A stretch of 49,651 nucleotides of DNA, taken from assembly GCA_020724485.1 (NCBI GenBank), contig DYGW01000002.1, positions 1 to 49,651 of the forward strand, given 5' to 3'. Positions 26,429 to 35,089 of the stretch are shown here, in pieces. Positions within the stretch are counted from its first letter, which is position 1; each line of letters starts with the position of its first letter. The translations under genes and the position numbers were made by a program. The notes below the pieces were generated by a model. That model ran no database searches. It saw only the letters and a list, made by a program, of their open reading frames with translations, and was not told the DNA's origin. Source of the DNA: Thermoflexus sp. GTDB lineage: Bacteria; Chloroflexota; Anaerolineae; Aggregatilineales; Aggregatilineaceae.

Positions 26429-28153
26429 CTACTTGGCGATCTTCCAGGTCTCTGCCTGCCAGAACAGGTTGTTCGGCTGCGGGCTCCAGTTCTCGATGCT
26501 CTTGTTAGCCGCGTAGAAGCCGTTCTGGTTGAACAGCCAGACGTACGCCTGATCGTCCTGGAGGATGCGCTGCAGCTCCCAGTAGAGCGGAGCACGATCT
26601 TCCGGCTTGCAACCGGGCACATTGTTGGCCGCCTTCATCAAGCGGTCCACTTCGGGGTTGCTGTAGGACATGCTGTTAAAGCCGCTGCCCACAATGTCGC
26701 CGTCGGTGGTGAACAGGCCGGTCCAGTCCGGATCATCCGGGTAGCTGTTCCTCCAGCCAAGAATGATCGCGTCGAACGTCTGGGCATCCCCGATGTCCAG
26801 CAGTTGGTTGAAGTCAATGGCGGAAACCTGCACTTCGATGCCGACCTGGGCCAGGTGCTGCTGCACCAGCTCGGCAATCTGACCACGGCGGGTGTTGCCT
26901 TCGTTGGTGAGCAGTTCGAAGGAGAATTTCACGCCATCTTTGTCGAGGATACCGTCACCGTCGGTGTCTGTCCAGCCAGCTTCGGCCAGCAGCGCCTTCG
27001 CCGCATCCACATCGCGCGCGATCGGTGCCAGGTCGGCATCAAACGCCCACGAGGACACGCTCAAGAACGAGGGCATCACCGTGCCTTCGCCCAAGACGGC
27101 CTTTTCCATGATCTCGTCGAGATCGATGGCAAGCTGAATCGCCCGGCGCACGCGGACATCGCCAAACAGCGGGTGGGGGTCCTGCGGAACCGGGATCGGC
27201 AGACCGTTCTCATCCAGCACCGGGTTGCCGTCGGCATCCTTCTCGAAGCCGTCCATCGGGTTGTCGGGATTGGCGAAGTTCAGCGACAGGTAATCCCACA
27301 AACCGGCGGTATAGCTATAGCTCTGCAGGTTGGGGTTATTGCGGATTTCCTCGCGTTTGGCGGCCTGCGGGTTATCGATCACGTTTAGCTCGCCAGCGAT
27401 GAAGCGTTCCGCCATCACGACCTGATCGGGCACCGTCACATACAGGAACCCTTCGGGGATAACGGTCTTGTAGTAGTTTTCGTTGGTCAGCAGCACCACG
27501 CGCTCGCTGTCCATTGATTCGAACACAAACGGCCCACCGCTCACATCGGGGGTGACTTCATAGGGGTGCTCGATCAGCGACGCCCAGTCGAAGCTCTCGC
27601 CGATTTCCGGCGTCCAGCCGAAGACATGCGACGGAACCACGTTCTTGGCCGCATCGCTCAAGACACCGCAAGACGCCGAAAGGAACTTGACGGTCACGGT
27701 GTAGCCGTCTTCGCTGACTTCGACCGTGTCAATATCGTCCACTGTGTAGCCATAGGGCGATTCGAACTCGTCAGCGTGCTTGTAGGCGTAGTAGGTAAAC
27801 AGGTAGTCCCAGCCGTCAACCGGCTCGCCATCGGACCAGACCAGGTTGTCCACCAGGTTGAAGGTGTAGGTCATGCCGTCTTCGCTGACGGTCCAATCCT
27901 TGACCATCGCGCCTTCGATGTTCGGCGCAAAGTACTGGGTAACGGGGTCCACGCCGAGGAAACCGACCGCCAACCACTGCGTCACCGCGCGGCAGTCGGT
28001 GCCGCTGCAACGCAGATCGTTGATGGGGCCAATGGACGTGCCACCATTGCCCTCAATGATCGGGCCGCCGCTGCCGGGTTCCTGGGCGAACACAGTCATC
28101 GGGGCCAGGATCGTGGCCAGGATGACGATAACAAAAATGGTTGTCCTTTTCAT
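26429..28153 (-). CDS. Peptide/oligosaccharide ABC substrate-binding protein (family 5)
   Basis: A 574-residue family-5 (DppA/OppA-like) binding protein. I start at the ATG at 28153 (MKRTTIFVIVILATILAPMTVFA), preceded by AAGGAGG; the open frame upstream is promoter DNA. The signal peptide should be cut before Gln24. Family motifs are AVTQWLAVGFLGVDPVTQYFAPNIEGAMVKDWTVSEDGMTYTFNL and VRRAIQLAIDLDEIM. A DTDGDGILDKDG loop looks like a calcium-binding repeat. It begins the minus-strand transport cluster and has its own promoter about 140 bases upstream. Peptides or oligosaccharides are possible ligands. Confidence 0.94.
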   Translation of the reverse strand: MKRTTIFVIVILATILAPMTVFAQEPGSGGPIIEGNGGTSIGPINDLRCSGTDCRAVTQWLAVGFLGVDPVTQYFAPNIEGAMVKDWTVSEDGMTYTFNLVDNLVWSDGEPVDGWDYLFTYYAYKHADEFESPYGYTVDDIDTVEVSEDGYTVTVKFLSASCGVLSDAAKNVVPSHVFGWTPEIGESFDWASLIEHPYEVTPDVSGGPFVFESMDSERVVLLTNENYYKTVIPEGFLYVTVPDQVVMAERFIAGELNVIDNPQAAKREEIRNNPNLQSYSYTAGLWDYLSLNFANPDNPMDGFEKDADGNPVLDENGLPIPVPQDPHPLFGDVRVRRAIQLAIDLDEIMEKAVLGEGTVMPSFLSVSSWAFDADLAPIARDVDAAKALLAEAGWTDTDGDGILDKDGVKFSFELLTNEGNTRRGQIAELVQQHLAQVGIEVQVSAIDFNQLLDIGDAQTFDAIILGWRNSYPDDPDWTGLFTTDGDIVGSGFNSMSYSNPEVDRLMKAANNVPGCKPEDRAPLYWELQRILQDDQAYVWLFNQNGFYAANKSIENWSPQPNNLFWQAETWKIAK

Positions 28154-28301
28154 TACAAGTGCCTCCTTATTAGGTATGGCTTGTGCAACGCAGCGAGTTT
28201 GTTCTTCCGATAGCGCAGTCCTGCAATAGGGCCACCTTTCCCCCCAACGCCTTTCGGTTCCCTGGGGCAATGCTACAGATGCCATTGACTATGGGCGGAT
28301 A

Positions 28302-28330
28302 GTTATACCAAGCTCCACGCCATGATGCAA
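28302..28330 (-). promoter_or_regulatory. Sigma70-like promoter of the family-5 binding protein
   Basis: On the minus strand TTGCAT (28330-28325), 17-base spacer, TATAAC (28307-28302). The expected leader is about 140 bases. I see no operator palindrome here. Confidence 0.6.
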
Positions 28331-28365
28331 CGCGACGCTACGTTTGGTCTATGTGGCGGCTTGGC

Positions 28366-29346
28366 TCACAGCTTCTCTGCACCGCGCACGGCTACCCCCC
28401 ACAACTGGCGGATGGCGATGCTGCGCGCCAGAAAAGTCACCAGCACGGCAGCCAGAATGACGCCAGGGTTCAATTCGAGCAGGTAGCCGGCGAAAGGGCC
28501 GAGCACGATCATGGTGACGAGACTGAACCCGACATCCCGAACCTCGCCCACTGGCTGAATCGCCAGCACACCTACACCTACCATTATATCCATCCCCCAG
28601 GCTAGCAGCGAGGCGGTCACGGCTGCCGTCGCGGCCTCGCGGACTGAGGAAGATGGTGTGCTGGCGGCCAGCGCGGCGACGATCATCAAGACCAGCTGCT
28701 GCACGCGATCAAACAGGTAGCCGCCGGCAACTGCCAACACCAGCCCGATGGTTCCTACGCATAGCAGATTCTGCGTGGAGCTGCCCCACTCTTGGCTGGA
28801 AACGCGCAGCGCGCCCGACACCAAGGCGATCCCGCTGCCGATGAGCAGGCTGGCGATCAGACCCTGGACTTGCACGTACCACAGCCACCATAGCCGGTCG
28901 CGCAGCGATCTCAGAGCGCCCTGGGCCTTGGCCAGCAGGATTTCCTCTGTGCTGTAGGGCGTGGCGCGCAGGACTTCCAACGTTCCGCCCTCGCGCTCGC
29001 GGGCGATGATCGGGGCTAGCGTCAGACCCAACGGGAGTGCCCACACCAGCAGCGACGGGGCGAACAAGGCCAGCGGTGCCAACAACAGCAGCGGCGCGCT
29101 GAGGCAGACCGGTGCCTGGGTTGAGCGCGAGTATAACACGGCCCCCACATATAAGCCCACCACCAACACCCAGACCACGCCGGGGATGCGCGGCACGATC
29201 GCGGAGATGCGCGCCAGGGCCAGCGAGCCTACTTTCTCGCGGCGGGCCAGGGGTAGTCTGCTAGCAGGCGGTTCCTGCCAGGGGAATAGGCCCCGCAGTA
29301 CGTCCCAACTGTTGATCGCCCGCAGCCACTCACGAGCTTTACGCAT
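28366..29346 (-). CDS. ABC-2-like multispanning membrane protein (paralogue A)
   Basis: About 326 residues if started at the ATG at 29346; an in-frame ATG at 29367 is also possible. The N-terminal 70 residues are soluble, followed by about eight hydrophobic segments. APIIAREREGGTLEVLRATPYSTEEILLAKAQGAL resembles the cytoplasmic loop of ABC-2 exporter permeases. It is clearly homologous to the protein at 34002: shared are I(A/V)xER(E/A)xGxxEVLxATP and DRxQQxxLMxVAAxAAS. It is divergent from the peptide transporter cluster at 29770. No ATPase is adjacent. Function unknown. Confidence 0.7.
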   Translation of the reverse strand: MRKAREWLRAINSWDVLRGLFPWQEPPASRLPLARREKVGSLALARISAIVPRIPGVVWVLVVGLYVGAVLYSRSTQAPVCLSAPLLLLAPLALFAPSLLVWALPLGLTLAPIIAREREGGTLEVLRATPYSTEEILLAKAQGALRSLRDRLWWLWYVQVQGLIASLLIGSGIALVSGALRVSSQEWGSSTQNLLCVGTIGLVLAVAGGYLFDRVQQLVLMIVAALAASTPSSSVREAATAAVTASLLAWGMDIMVGVGVLAIQPVGEVRDVGFSLVTMIVLGPFAGYLLELNPGVILAAVLVTFLARSIAIRQLWGVAVRGAEKL

Positions 29347-29533
29347 TGGTTCAGCCAATGGCTGCATCCCATCACCAACTGCCGGAGCGCACCCCAGCCC
29401 CGCCGCTGGCGGTTCCCCTGCGCAGCGGCGCGCAAGATGCCGTAAAGCAAGTATACCCTGTGGCAAGAGAGGATCAACTGCGCGGAGGGCGCGACGCAAG
29501 GCAACCGCATCTACTGCACGCGCACGCTGTTTT

Positions 29534-29627
29534 ACCTCACCCCCTGGCCTCACTGCGCTCGGCCTTTCCCCCTCTCCGTTACGAAGAGGGGGAAGTGAGG
29601 CGCGTCAGCGCCGAGCGGGGGTGAGGT
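29534..29627. repeat. Nested palindrome (large), copy 1
   Basis: Outer arms ACCTCACCCCC (29534-29544) and GGGGGTGAGGT (29617-29627), then GCTCGGC/GCCGAGC, then TTCCCCCTCT/AGAGGGGGAA (29566-29575 with 29585-29594). The element lies in the 423-base divergent gap 29347-29769 and could form a long hairpin. Similar nested C-rich/G-rich elements occur at 37440 and 43441. Confidence 0.7.
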
Positions 29628-29687
29628 CAACTGGCTGGCGTGCGGCAGATTTTGAGGCGATGGCCCTGATCCCAATGTAAAAATTCC

Positions 29688-29715
29688 TTGCGCACTGCGG
29701 ATTCCATGTCATAAT
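29688..29715 (+). promoter_or_regulatory. Sigma70-like promoter of the second family-5 binding protein
   Basis: TTGCGC (29688-29693), 16-base spacer, CATAAT (29710-29715), in an AT-richer stretch directly after the nested palindrome. Leader of about 48 bases. Confidence 0.55.
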
Positions 29716-29769
29716 AAGAAAATCAGATCGTTCTGGATTTCGTACTTAAGTAGCCTGGGAGGGTTTTCT

Positions 29770-31443
29770 ATGCCTAAGCAAGTCCGCGTTACACTCTTCA
29801 TGGTGCTCGTATTGTCGTTGGCGCTCACCGCACTTGCTCCGGTGAGTGCCCAGGGGAAGATTCTCAGGGTCGGTATGGGCGCTGCCGGTACAACCGTCGA
29901 GTTTGATGTGGCCCTGGCGACCGACACCACCTCGCACACGTTCATCAACATGCTGTTCCCGGGGTTGGCCCCTCGTGACGAGACGACCGGCCTGCCGCAG
30001 CACGGCATGGCGGAGAGCTGGACAATCTCCGAGGACAGCCGCACCTACACCTTCAGCCTCAAGCAGGGCGTGCCGTGGGTGACCTACGACGCGGCAGCGG
30101 ATGCCGTCGTTGAAGTGACCGACGAAGCGGGCGCTGTCCGCTACGTGACCGCCCAGGACTTCGTCTATGGCGCGCTGCGCACGATGGACCCGGCCACGGC
30201 GGCGGAGTATGGCTATCTGCCCGCTGAATGGACTGAAGGGGGCGAGGCGTTCAACTCTGGTGAGGGATCAGCCGAAGATGTGAAGATCAAGGCGCTGGAC
30301 GACTACACGCTCGAGATCACGTCGCCTGAGCCGGCTGGCTTCCTGCTGCAGGTCTATGGTGAGTGGCTCTTTGCCGCCCAGCCGCGCTGGACGATCGAAG
30401 AGAACGGCGATTCCTGGACGCTGCCCGGCAACTACCACAGCTACGGCACGTTCGTGCTCAAGGAATACGAGCCAGGCTCGCGCGTCGAGATCGTCAAGAA
30501 CCCCTTCTGGACCGGCACCGAAAGCCACCCGGTGCCCGCGCTCGACGTGATCGAGGCGCGCTTCCTGGATGCTTCGGCGTCGCTGGCCGCCTTCGAGGCC
30601 GGTGAGCTGGACACGATCGAAGACATTCCGCTGGCCGACCTGCCCCGCTTGAAGGTCGAGCGCCCCGACGAGCTGTACATCGGCTCGCGTGACTGCACCT
30701 ACTACTATGGCTTCAACGTGACCAAGGCGCCGGTGGACAACGTCCACATGCGCCGCGCGCTCTCGCTGGCCATTGACCGCCAGACTCTGGTGGATGCGAT
30801 CCTGCAGGGCGGCCAGCAGCCGGCCGGGTTCTTCTCGCGGCCCAACTTCGCCGCCTCGGCCACCCAGGAAGAGTACCCCGACCTGGGCACGCGCAGCGAT
30901 CCCGAGCTGGCCAAGCAGGAGTTGGAGCTCTACTTCCAGGACACGGGCAACACCCTGGCTACCATCCCGCCCATCACCCTGGTGCACAACACCAGCGAGG
31001 CGCACGCCATCGTCGCCCAGGCTGTCCAGCAGATGTGGAAGCAGAACTTGGGCATCGAAGTGGGCATCGCCAACCAGGAATGGCAGACTTACCTCGACGG
31101 GCTGACCGTGGACCCGCCACAGGTCTGGCGTCTGGGCTGGTGCGCGGACTACTCTGACCCTCATAACTTCCTGGGTGACGTGTTCAAGTCGACCTCGGGC
31201 AACAACCACACCATGTGGGGCAATGAGGAGTTTGACGCGCTGATCGACCAGGCCAAAGTGATGGCGGACTTCGAGGCGCGCAAGCCGCTCTACGCCTGTG
31301 CCGAGCACATCCTGACCTGGGAAGATGCGGCCATAGCGCCCATCTACTTCTACACCAAGCTCAGCATGATCGGCAAGCACCTCGACTCGTCGCCGTCGAT
31401 CATCGGCATCGAGCGCTACGACAAGTGGGACATCAAGAGCTAG
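29770..31443 (+). CDS. Peptide/oligosaccharide ABC substrate-binding protein (family 5)
   Basis: A 557-residue family-5 binding protein. The signal peptide covers residues 1-27 (VTLFMVLVLSLALTALAPVSA) with cleavage before Gln28; no lipobox. Family features are HGMAESWTISEDSRTYTFSLKQGVPW, SPEPAGFLLQVYGEWLFAAQPRW, NVHMRRALSLAIDRQTLVDAIL and VWRLGWCADYSDPHNFLGDVFKS. GGGAGGG (29757-29763) precedes the ATG. It heads a cluster with DppB and DppC types. The SDPHNFL-like peptide-binding region fits peptide importers, but the ligand is not certain. An 11-bp hairpin follows. Confidence 0.94.
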   Translation: MPKQVRVTLFMVLVLSLALTALAPVSAQGKILRVGMGAAGTTVEFDVALATDTTSHTFINMLFPGLAPRDETTGLPQHGMAESWTISEDSRTYTFSLKQGVPWVTYDAAADAVVEVTDEAGAVRYVTAQDFVYGALRTMDPATAAEYGYLPAEWTEGGEAFNSGEGSAEDVKIKALDDYTLEITSPEPAGFLLQVYGEWLFAAQPRWTIEENGDSWTLPGNYHSYGTFVLKEYEPGSRVEIVKNPFWTGTESHPVPALDVIEARFLDASASLAAFEAGELDTIEDIPLADLPRLKVERPDELYIGSRDCTYYYGFNVTKAPVDNVHMRRALSLAIDRQTLVDAILQGGQQPAGFFSRPNFAASATQEEYPDLGTRSDPELAKQELELYFQDTGNTLATIPPITLVHNTSEAHAIVAQAVQQMWKQNLGIEVGIANQEWQTYLDGLTVDPPQVWRLGWCADYSDPHNFLGDVFKSTSGNNHTMWGNEEFDALIDQAKVMADFEARKPLYACAEHILTWEDAAIAPIYFYTKLSMIGKHLDSSPSIIGIERYDKWDIKS

Positions 31444-31489
31444 TTACGGTCTGTGGTGTCCGTGAACTGCAAGTGACATAGGATGTGTT

Positions 31490-31515
31490 GAGAGAGAGCC
31501 GTCCGGCTCTCTCTC
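31490..31515 (+). terminator. Hairpin after the second family-5 binding protein
   Basis: An 11-bp stem GAGAGAGAGCC (31490-31500) with GGCTCTCTCTC (31505-31515), loop GTCC. C-rich sequence follows rather than U. Same placement as hairpins at 5172, 13043 and 26358. Confidence 0.7.
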
Positions 31516-31617
31516 CCCTATCCGGGTTCTTAAGGGGTTAACGACCTATCCACGAATTGCTGGGCGCAGCAGAGCAGCGTCCCTCGTGCGAATTGACGAT
31601 CATGATCGGCAATCGCT

Positions 31618-31647
31618 GTAGGGGCGGGTTTGCAAACCCGCCCCTAC
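31618..31647. repeat. GTAGGGGCG-family palindrome, copy 2 (perfect)
   Basis: A perfect 30-base palindrome, each half GTAGGGGCGGGTTTG or its complement. It lies in the 425-base gap 31444-31868. The remaining stretch 31648-31868 includes GCGCAGAGCAGCGC and GC-rich self-complementary runs but no ORF or promoter I can defend; it may be structured leader RNA for the DppB gene. Confidence 0.85.
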
Positions 31648-31868
31648 GAGTGCGCAGAGCAGCGCTCCTACGCGGGCAAATTTGCGGATAGAATAGTATT
31701 AGAGACCGCGCAGGACTTGCGGAAGGTATAGAACAGCCCGGCGCAGCGAGCCTGCCCGAAGGTTGGTTGTGTAGGGAGACTGGGCTAGTGAGCCGGCAAG
31801 CGGTCTTCCGGCGGGTTGGATAGGCGTTCAGCTGGTCGCCGGAGGTTGGCGACGGCGGGAGAGGACAC

Positions 31869-32882
31869 ATGGTACAGTATTTCACACGCAGTCTCTTGGG
31901 CTTGTTGTTCGTGATCTTCGCGGTCTCGGTCATCACCTTCTTCCTGATGCATCAAATCCCAGGTGGGCCGTTTGCGCGCGAGAAGAAGCTGCCCCAGACC
32001 ATCCTGGACAACCTGAACGCCAAGTACAAGCTGGACGATCCGATCTGGAAGCAGTATGTTGATTACATGAGCGATCTGCTGGTCCCCACCATCACCACCG
32101 GGCCGAAGAAATTCTCAGTCACGGACGATCATCTGTTCAATGTCAAGCTGCCCGTTGGGGACGAGACTACGGTGCGCTGGATGAACTTTGGGCCGTCCTA
32201 CACCGACCGGACGCGCTCGGTTAATGGTATCATTCAGAAGCACCTGCCGGTCTCCTTCAAGCTGGGCGTGGCCTCCATGCTGGTGGCGATGGTCATCGGC
32301 ATCCCGCTGGGGACTATCGCCGCGTTGCGCAAGAACTCAACGGCAGACTACTTCAGCATGAGTGTGGCGATTCTGGGCGTGTCCATTCCGGCCATTGTGC
32401 TAGGCCCGCTGCTGCAGTATGTGATCGGGGTTGAGCTTGGATGGTTGCCTACGTCTGGCTGGGGCAGCTTCGAGCAGCTCATCATGCCCGCGGTCTCGCT
32501 GGGATTCGCCCAGTCGGCGCTGTTGGCCCGCCTGACGCGCGCCAGCCTGCTGCAGGTCTTGAACGAGGATTACATTCGCACGGCGCGGGCCAAGGGGCTG
32601 CACGGCAGCCAGGTGGTCGTCATTCATGCCATGAAGAACGCGATGATCCCCGTGGTGACCGTGCTGGGGCCGCTCTTCGCCGCCCTGTTGACCGGCACCT
32701 TTGTGACGGAGAAGGTCTTCGGGCTGCCCGGCCTGGGCCAGTACTTCATCATCAGCATCAACCAGCGCGACTACGCGACGATCATGGGCACGACGCTGCT
32801 CTTCGCCTTCTTCATCGTCGTCGCCAATTTCATCGTGGATCTGACCTACGTCTGGCTGGATCCGCGCATTCGCTTTGACTAG
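31869..32882 (+). CDS. Peptide/oligosaccharide ABC permease, DppB/OppB type
   Basis: A 337-residue permease. The N-terminus MVQYFTRSLLGLLFVIFAVSVITFFLMHQIPGGP is the classical DppB start with TM1 at residues 8-28. A long loop (residues 35-110) precedes TM2. The EAA-like loop is DYIRTARAKGLHGSQVVVIHAMKNAMIPVV, followed by TGTFVTEKVFGLPGLGQYFIISI. It ends with VWLDPRIRFD. GGGAGAGG (31857-31864) gives a good start. It is followed after 18 bases by the DppC-type partner. Confidence 0.94.
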   Translation: MVQYFTRSLLGLLFVIFAVSVITFFLMHQIPGGPFAREKKLPQTILDNLNAKYKLDDPIWKQYVDYMSDLLVPTITTGPKKFSVTDDHLFNVKLPVGDETTVRWMNFGPSYTDRTRSVNGIIQKHLPVSFKLGVASMLVAMVIGIPLGTIAALRKNSTADYFSMSVAILGVSIPAIVLGPLLQYVIGVELGWLPTSGWGSFEQLIMPAVSLGFAQSALLARLTRASLLQVLNEDYIRTARAKGLHGSQVVVIHAMKNAMIPVVTVLGPLFAALLTGTFVTEKVFGLPGLGQYFIISINQRDYATIMGTTLLFAFFIVVANFIVDLTYVWLDPRIRFD

Positions 32883-32900
32883 CCAGGGAGAGGCAAGATC

Positions 32901-33959
32901 ATGACCGCAGAGACATCGGAGCACGTGACTCAGCCGCTCCCTGGGACTGTGCAACTGGGTAAGGAGATTGAGCGCAGCCGCGGCCCGTGGGTGGACGCCG
33001 GGCGGCGCCTGATTCGCCACCGGGCGGCGATTGTGGGCCTGGTGGTGATCATCGCCTTCATATTGATTGCCATCTTCGCGCCCCGCCTGACGAGCTATAC
33101 CTACGAGGAGCAGAACTATCTGGCCGTCAACACCGCGCCCAAGTGGGTCATCGACGTCTTTCCCAAGATGAAGGCGACCGGCGAGGAGATGGGTTACGTC
33201 CGCGTCAACAACGACTACCTCTTGGGCACGGACGCGCTGGGGCGCGATCTGTGGACGCGCATTATCTTCGGGGCGCGCATTTCGCTGGCGGTGGCCTTCA
33301 TTGGCCCGCTGACCAGCCTGCTGGTGGGCACCGTCTTCGGGATGGTCTCCGGCTATGTCGGCGGCCGGGTGGATAACTTCATGATGCGCTTCGTGGACAT
33401 CATGTATGCCTTCCCCACGCTGCTGCTGATCATCCTGATGATGGCCTTCTTCCGCGCCAGTTTCACCCAGAGCGAGGTCGGGACGCTGGCTTATCGCCTG
33501 AACAAGATTGACGCGGCTTTTGGCGGGATGCTGTTCATCTTCATCGGCGTCGGCATCACCTCGTGGATGGACACGGCGCGCCTGGCGCGCGGGCAGGTGC
33601 TCTCGCTGCGCGAGAAGGAGTTCGTTGAGGCGGCGCGGTCCATCGGCGTGCGCGACACGGCGATCATCTTCCGGCATGTGCTGCCCAACATCATGGGGCC
33701 GGTCATCGTGCGCGAAAGCCTGGCCATCCCGCGCTACATCTCGCTGGAGGCGTTCCTCAGCTTCATCGGCCTGGGCGTCAACCCGCCCACGCCAAGCTGG
33801 GGCAGCATGATCTCCGAGGGGTCGCAGGCCATCAAGAGCTACCCCAACCAGGCGATCTTCCCGGCGCTTGCTCTGTTTCTGATGATGTTCGCTTTCAACT
33901 TCCTCGGCGACGGGCTGCGCGACGCGCTCGATCCGCGCGCCTCGGAAGCCAACAAATGA
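32901..33959 (+). CDS. Peptide/oligosaccharide ABC permease, DppC/OppC type
   Basis: A 352-residue permease. Residues 1-45 are cytoplasmic, and TM1 is about residues 46-67 (AAIVGLVVIIAFILIAIFAPRL). YLLGTDALGRDLWTRIIFGARISLAVAFIG is the diagnostic segment. A roughly 20-residue insertion (RASFTQSEVGTLAYRLNKIDAAFG) sits between later helices. The EAA loop is EKEFVEAARSIGVRDTAIIFRHVLPNIMGP. It ends FLGDGLRDALDPRASEANK. The operon lacks DppD/DppF; the next gene is an ABC-2-like membrane protein instead. Confidence 0.94.
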   Translation: MTAETSEHVTQPLPGTVQLGKEIERSRGPWVDAGRRLIRHRAAIVGLVVIIAFILIAIFAPRLTSYTYEEQNYLAVNTAPKWVIDVFPKMKATGEEMGYVRVNNDYLLGTDALGRDLWTRIIFGARISLAVAFIGPLTSLLVGTVFGMVSGYVGGRVDNFMMRFVDIMYAFPTLLLIILMMAFFRASFTQSEVGTLAYRLNKIDAAFGGMLFIFIGVGITSWMDTARLARGQVLSLREKEFVEAARSIGVRDTAIIFRHVLPNIMGPVIVRESLAIPRYISLEAFLSFIGLGVNPPTPSWGSMISEGSQAIKSYPNQAIFPALALFLMMFAFNFLGDGLRDALDPRASEANK

Positions 33960-34001
33960 GTCGGCGCCCCGCCTGGGGCTGAATTCCACGGCGGGCTGGA
34001 C

Positions 34002-34925
34002 GTGAGCTGGAGACACGTTGCGCTCAGGCTGCCGGCACTGAGCTCCTGGAAGCTCTTCGTCCACGCGCTTGTCTTCTGGGACGCCTTCGAGAATCCTGTC
34101 TTCCTGCGTGACATCAACCGCCAGCCCATCTGGTATGGGCTGGCGCGTCGTTTTGCGGCCTTCCCCGGCCTGACGCTGGGCCTGGTTGGGGTGCTAAGCC
34201 TCGCCTGGGCGCTGGTGGCCCTGTACCTGGGCACCTTGTGGGTGTGGTTGCTGCTGGTCCTGTTACTGCTGGTCTTCATGACCAGCGCTGCCCTGGGGCC
34301 AATCGTCGTCGAGGAGCGCGCCAAGGGGCGCTGGGAGGTGCTGCTGGCCACGCCAGACGGCGTGGAGAGCGTGCTGCTGGGCAAGGTGGGCGGCGCGCTG
34401 TGGTGGATCCGCTACCTGATCATCGCGCTGAGCGCGCTGCTGGCCCTGCTGGCGGCGGGGATCGGTTTCATCAGTCTGGTGCTCATCCCCACCGGCCTGA
34501 CGACCCTCGATGATCTGCCGATTTTCTTCCTGTGCGGCGCGGCGGTGGCGCTGCCAATTACCAGCGCTGTCCTGTTCGTCATTGATCGCACCCAGCAATA
34601 CCTGCTGATGGTGGTGGCCGCCACCGCCGCCAGCGCCTCGGCTGCTTCCATGCGCGCGGCCTTTGCCACCTCTGCCGCCGCCGTGCTGCTGGTGTGGGTC
34701 GCCGAATTCGTGCTGGCGGCGACCTTGCTGGCGCTGCAAGCGGGCGCGACCAGACTGTCGGACCTCACTTACATGCTGGCCCTGGCCGCGCTGGGGCCGA
34801 CGGTTGGCTACATCATAGACATGGACTTGCCCCACGCTGTGCTGTACGCCGCTGGCACGCTGCTGCTACGCGAAACTCTGATTGACACCCTGTGGCGTTG
34901 GTCGCTGCGCAGGGCGAGACCGTAG
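34002..34925 (+). CDS. ABC-2-like multispanning membrane protein (paralogue B)
   Basis: A 307-residue membrane protein from a GTG start. About 55 N-terminal residues precede about seven to eight hydrophobic segments. LGPIVVEERAKGRWEVLLATPDGVESVLLGKVGGALWW resembles ABC-2 permease loops (ER..G..E.LLATP), and DRTQQYLLMVVAATAASASAASMRAAF matches paralogue A at 28366. It lies 42 bases after the DppC-type gene and is probably in its operon. No cognate ATPase is seen. Whether it is a transporter subunit or an accessory membrane protein is unknown. Confidence 0.7.
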   Translation: MSWRHVALRLPALSSWKLFVHALVFWDAFENPVFLRDINRQPIWYGLARRFAAFPGLTLGLVGVLSLAWALVALYLGTLWVWLLLVLLLLVFMTSAALGPIVVEERAKGRWEVLLATPDGVESVLLGKVGGALWWIRYLIIALSALLALLAAGIGFISLVLIPTGLTTLDDLPIFFLCGAAVALPITSAVLFVIDRTQQYLLMVVAATAASASAASMRAAFATSAAAVLLVWVAEFVLAATLLALQAGATRLSDLTYMLALAALGPTVGYIIDMDLPHAVLYAAGTLLLRETLIDTLWRWSLRRARP

Positions 34926-34937
34926 GGGGCAGGGAGG

Positions 34938-34956
34938 AGGGGCGGAACGCCCCTAC
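34938..34956. repeat. GTAGGGGCG-family palindrome, copy 3 (short)
   Basis: AGGGGCG (34938-34944), GAA loop, CGCCCCT (34948-34954), then AC. A shortened member lacking the variable central stem. Confidence 0.7.
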
Positions 34957-34983
34957 AAGCCGCGTGTACGGGTATCTAAACTC

Positions 34984-35016
34984 AGACTTCCGAAGTCGCG
35001 CAGACTTCGGAAGTCT
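34984..35016 (+). terminator. Stem-loop, copy 2 of the AGACTTCCGAAGT family
   Basis: AGACTTCCGAAGTC (34984-34997) pairs with GACTTCGGAAGTCT (35003-35016) around GCGCA. It lies 58 bases after the paralogue B stop, between convergent genes. Only a weak pyrimidine run follows. Confidence 0.8.
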
Positions 35017-35089
35017 CTCCTTGAAGCTCTGCCGCATTCAGTCTCGGCTGGCGGCTGGAAGCTGAGGGCTGTGCAGGGCTTGTGCCGGC

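Noticed and set aside
31648-31868. Riboswitch or structured RNA before the DppB gene
   Set aside because: GC-rich and self-complementary, but I could not match any known class or draw a consistent fold; noted only as unexplained leader.
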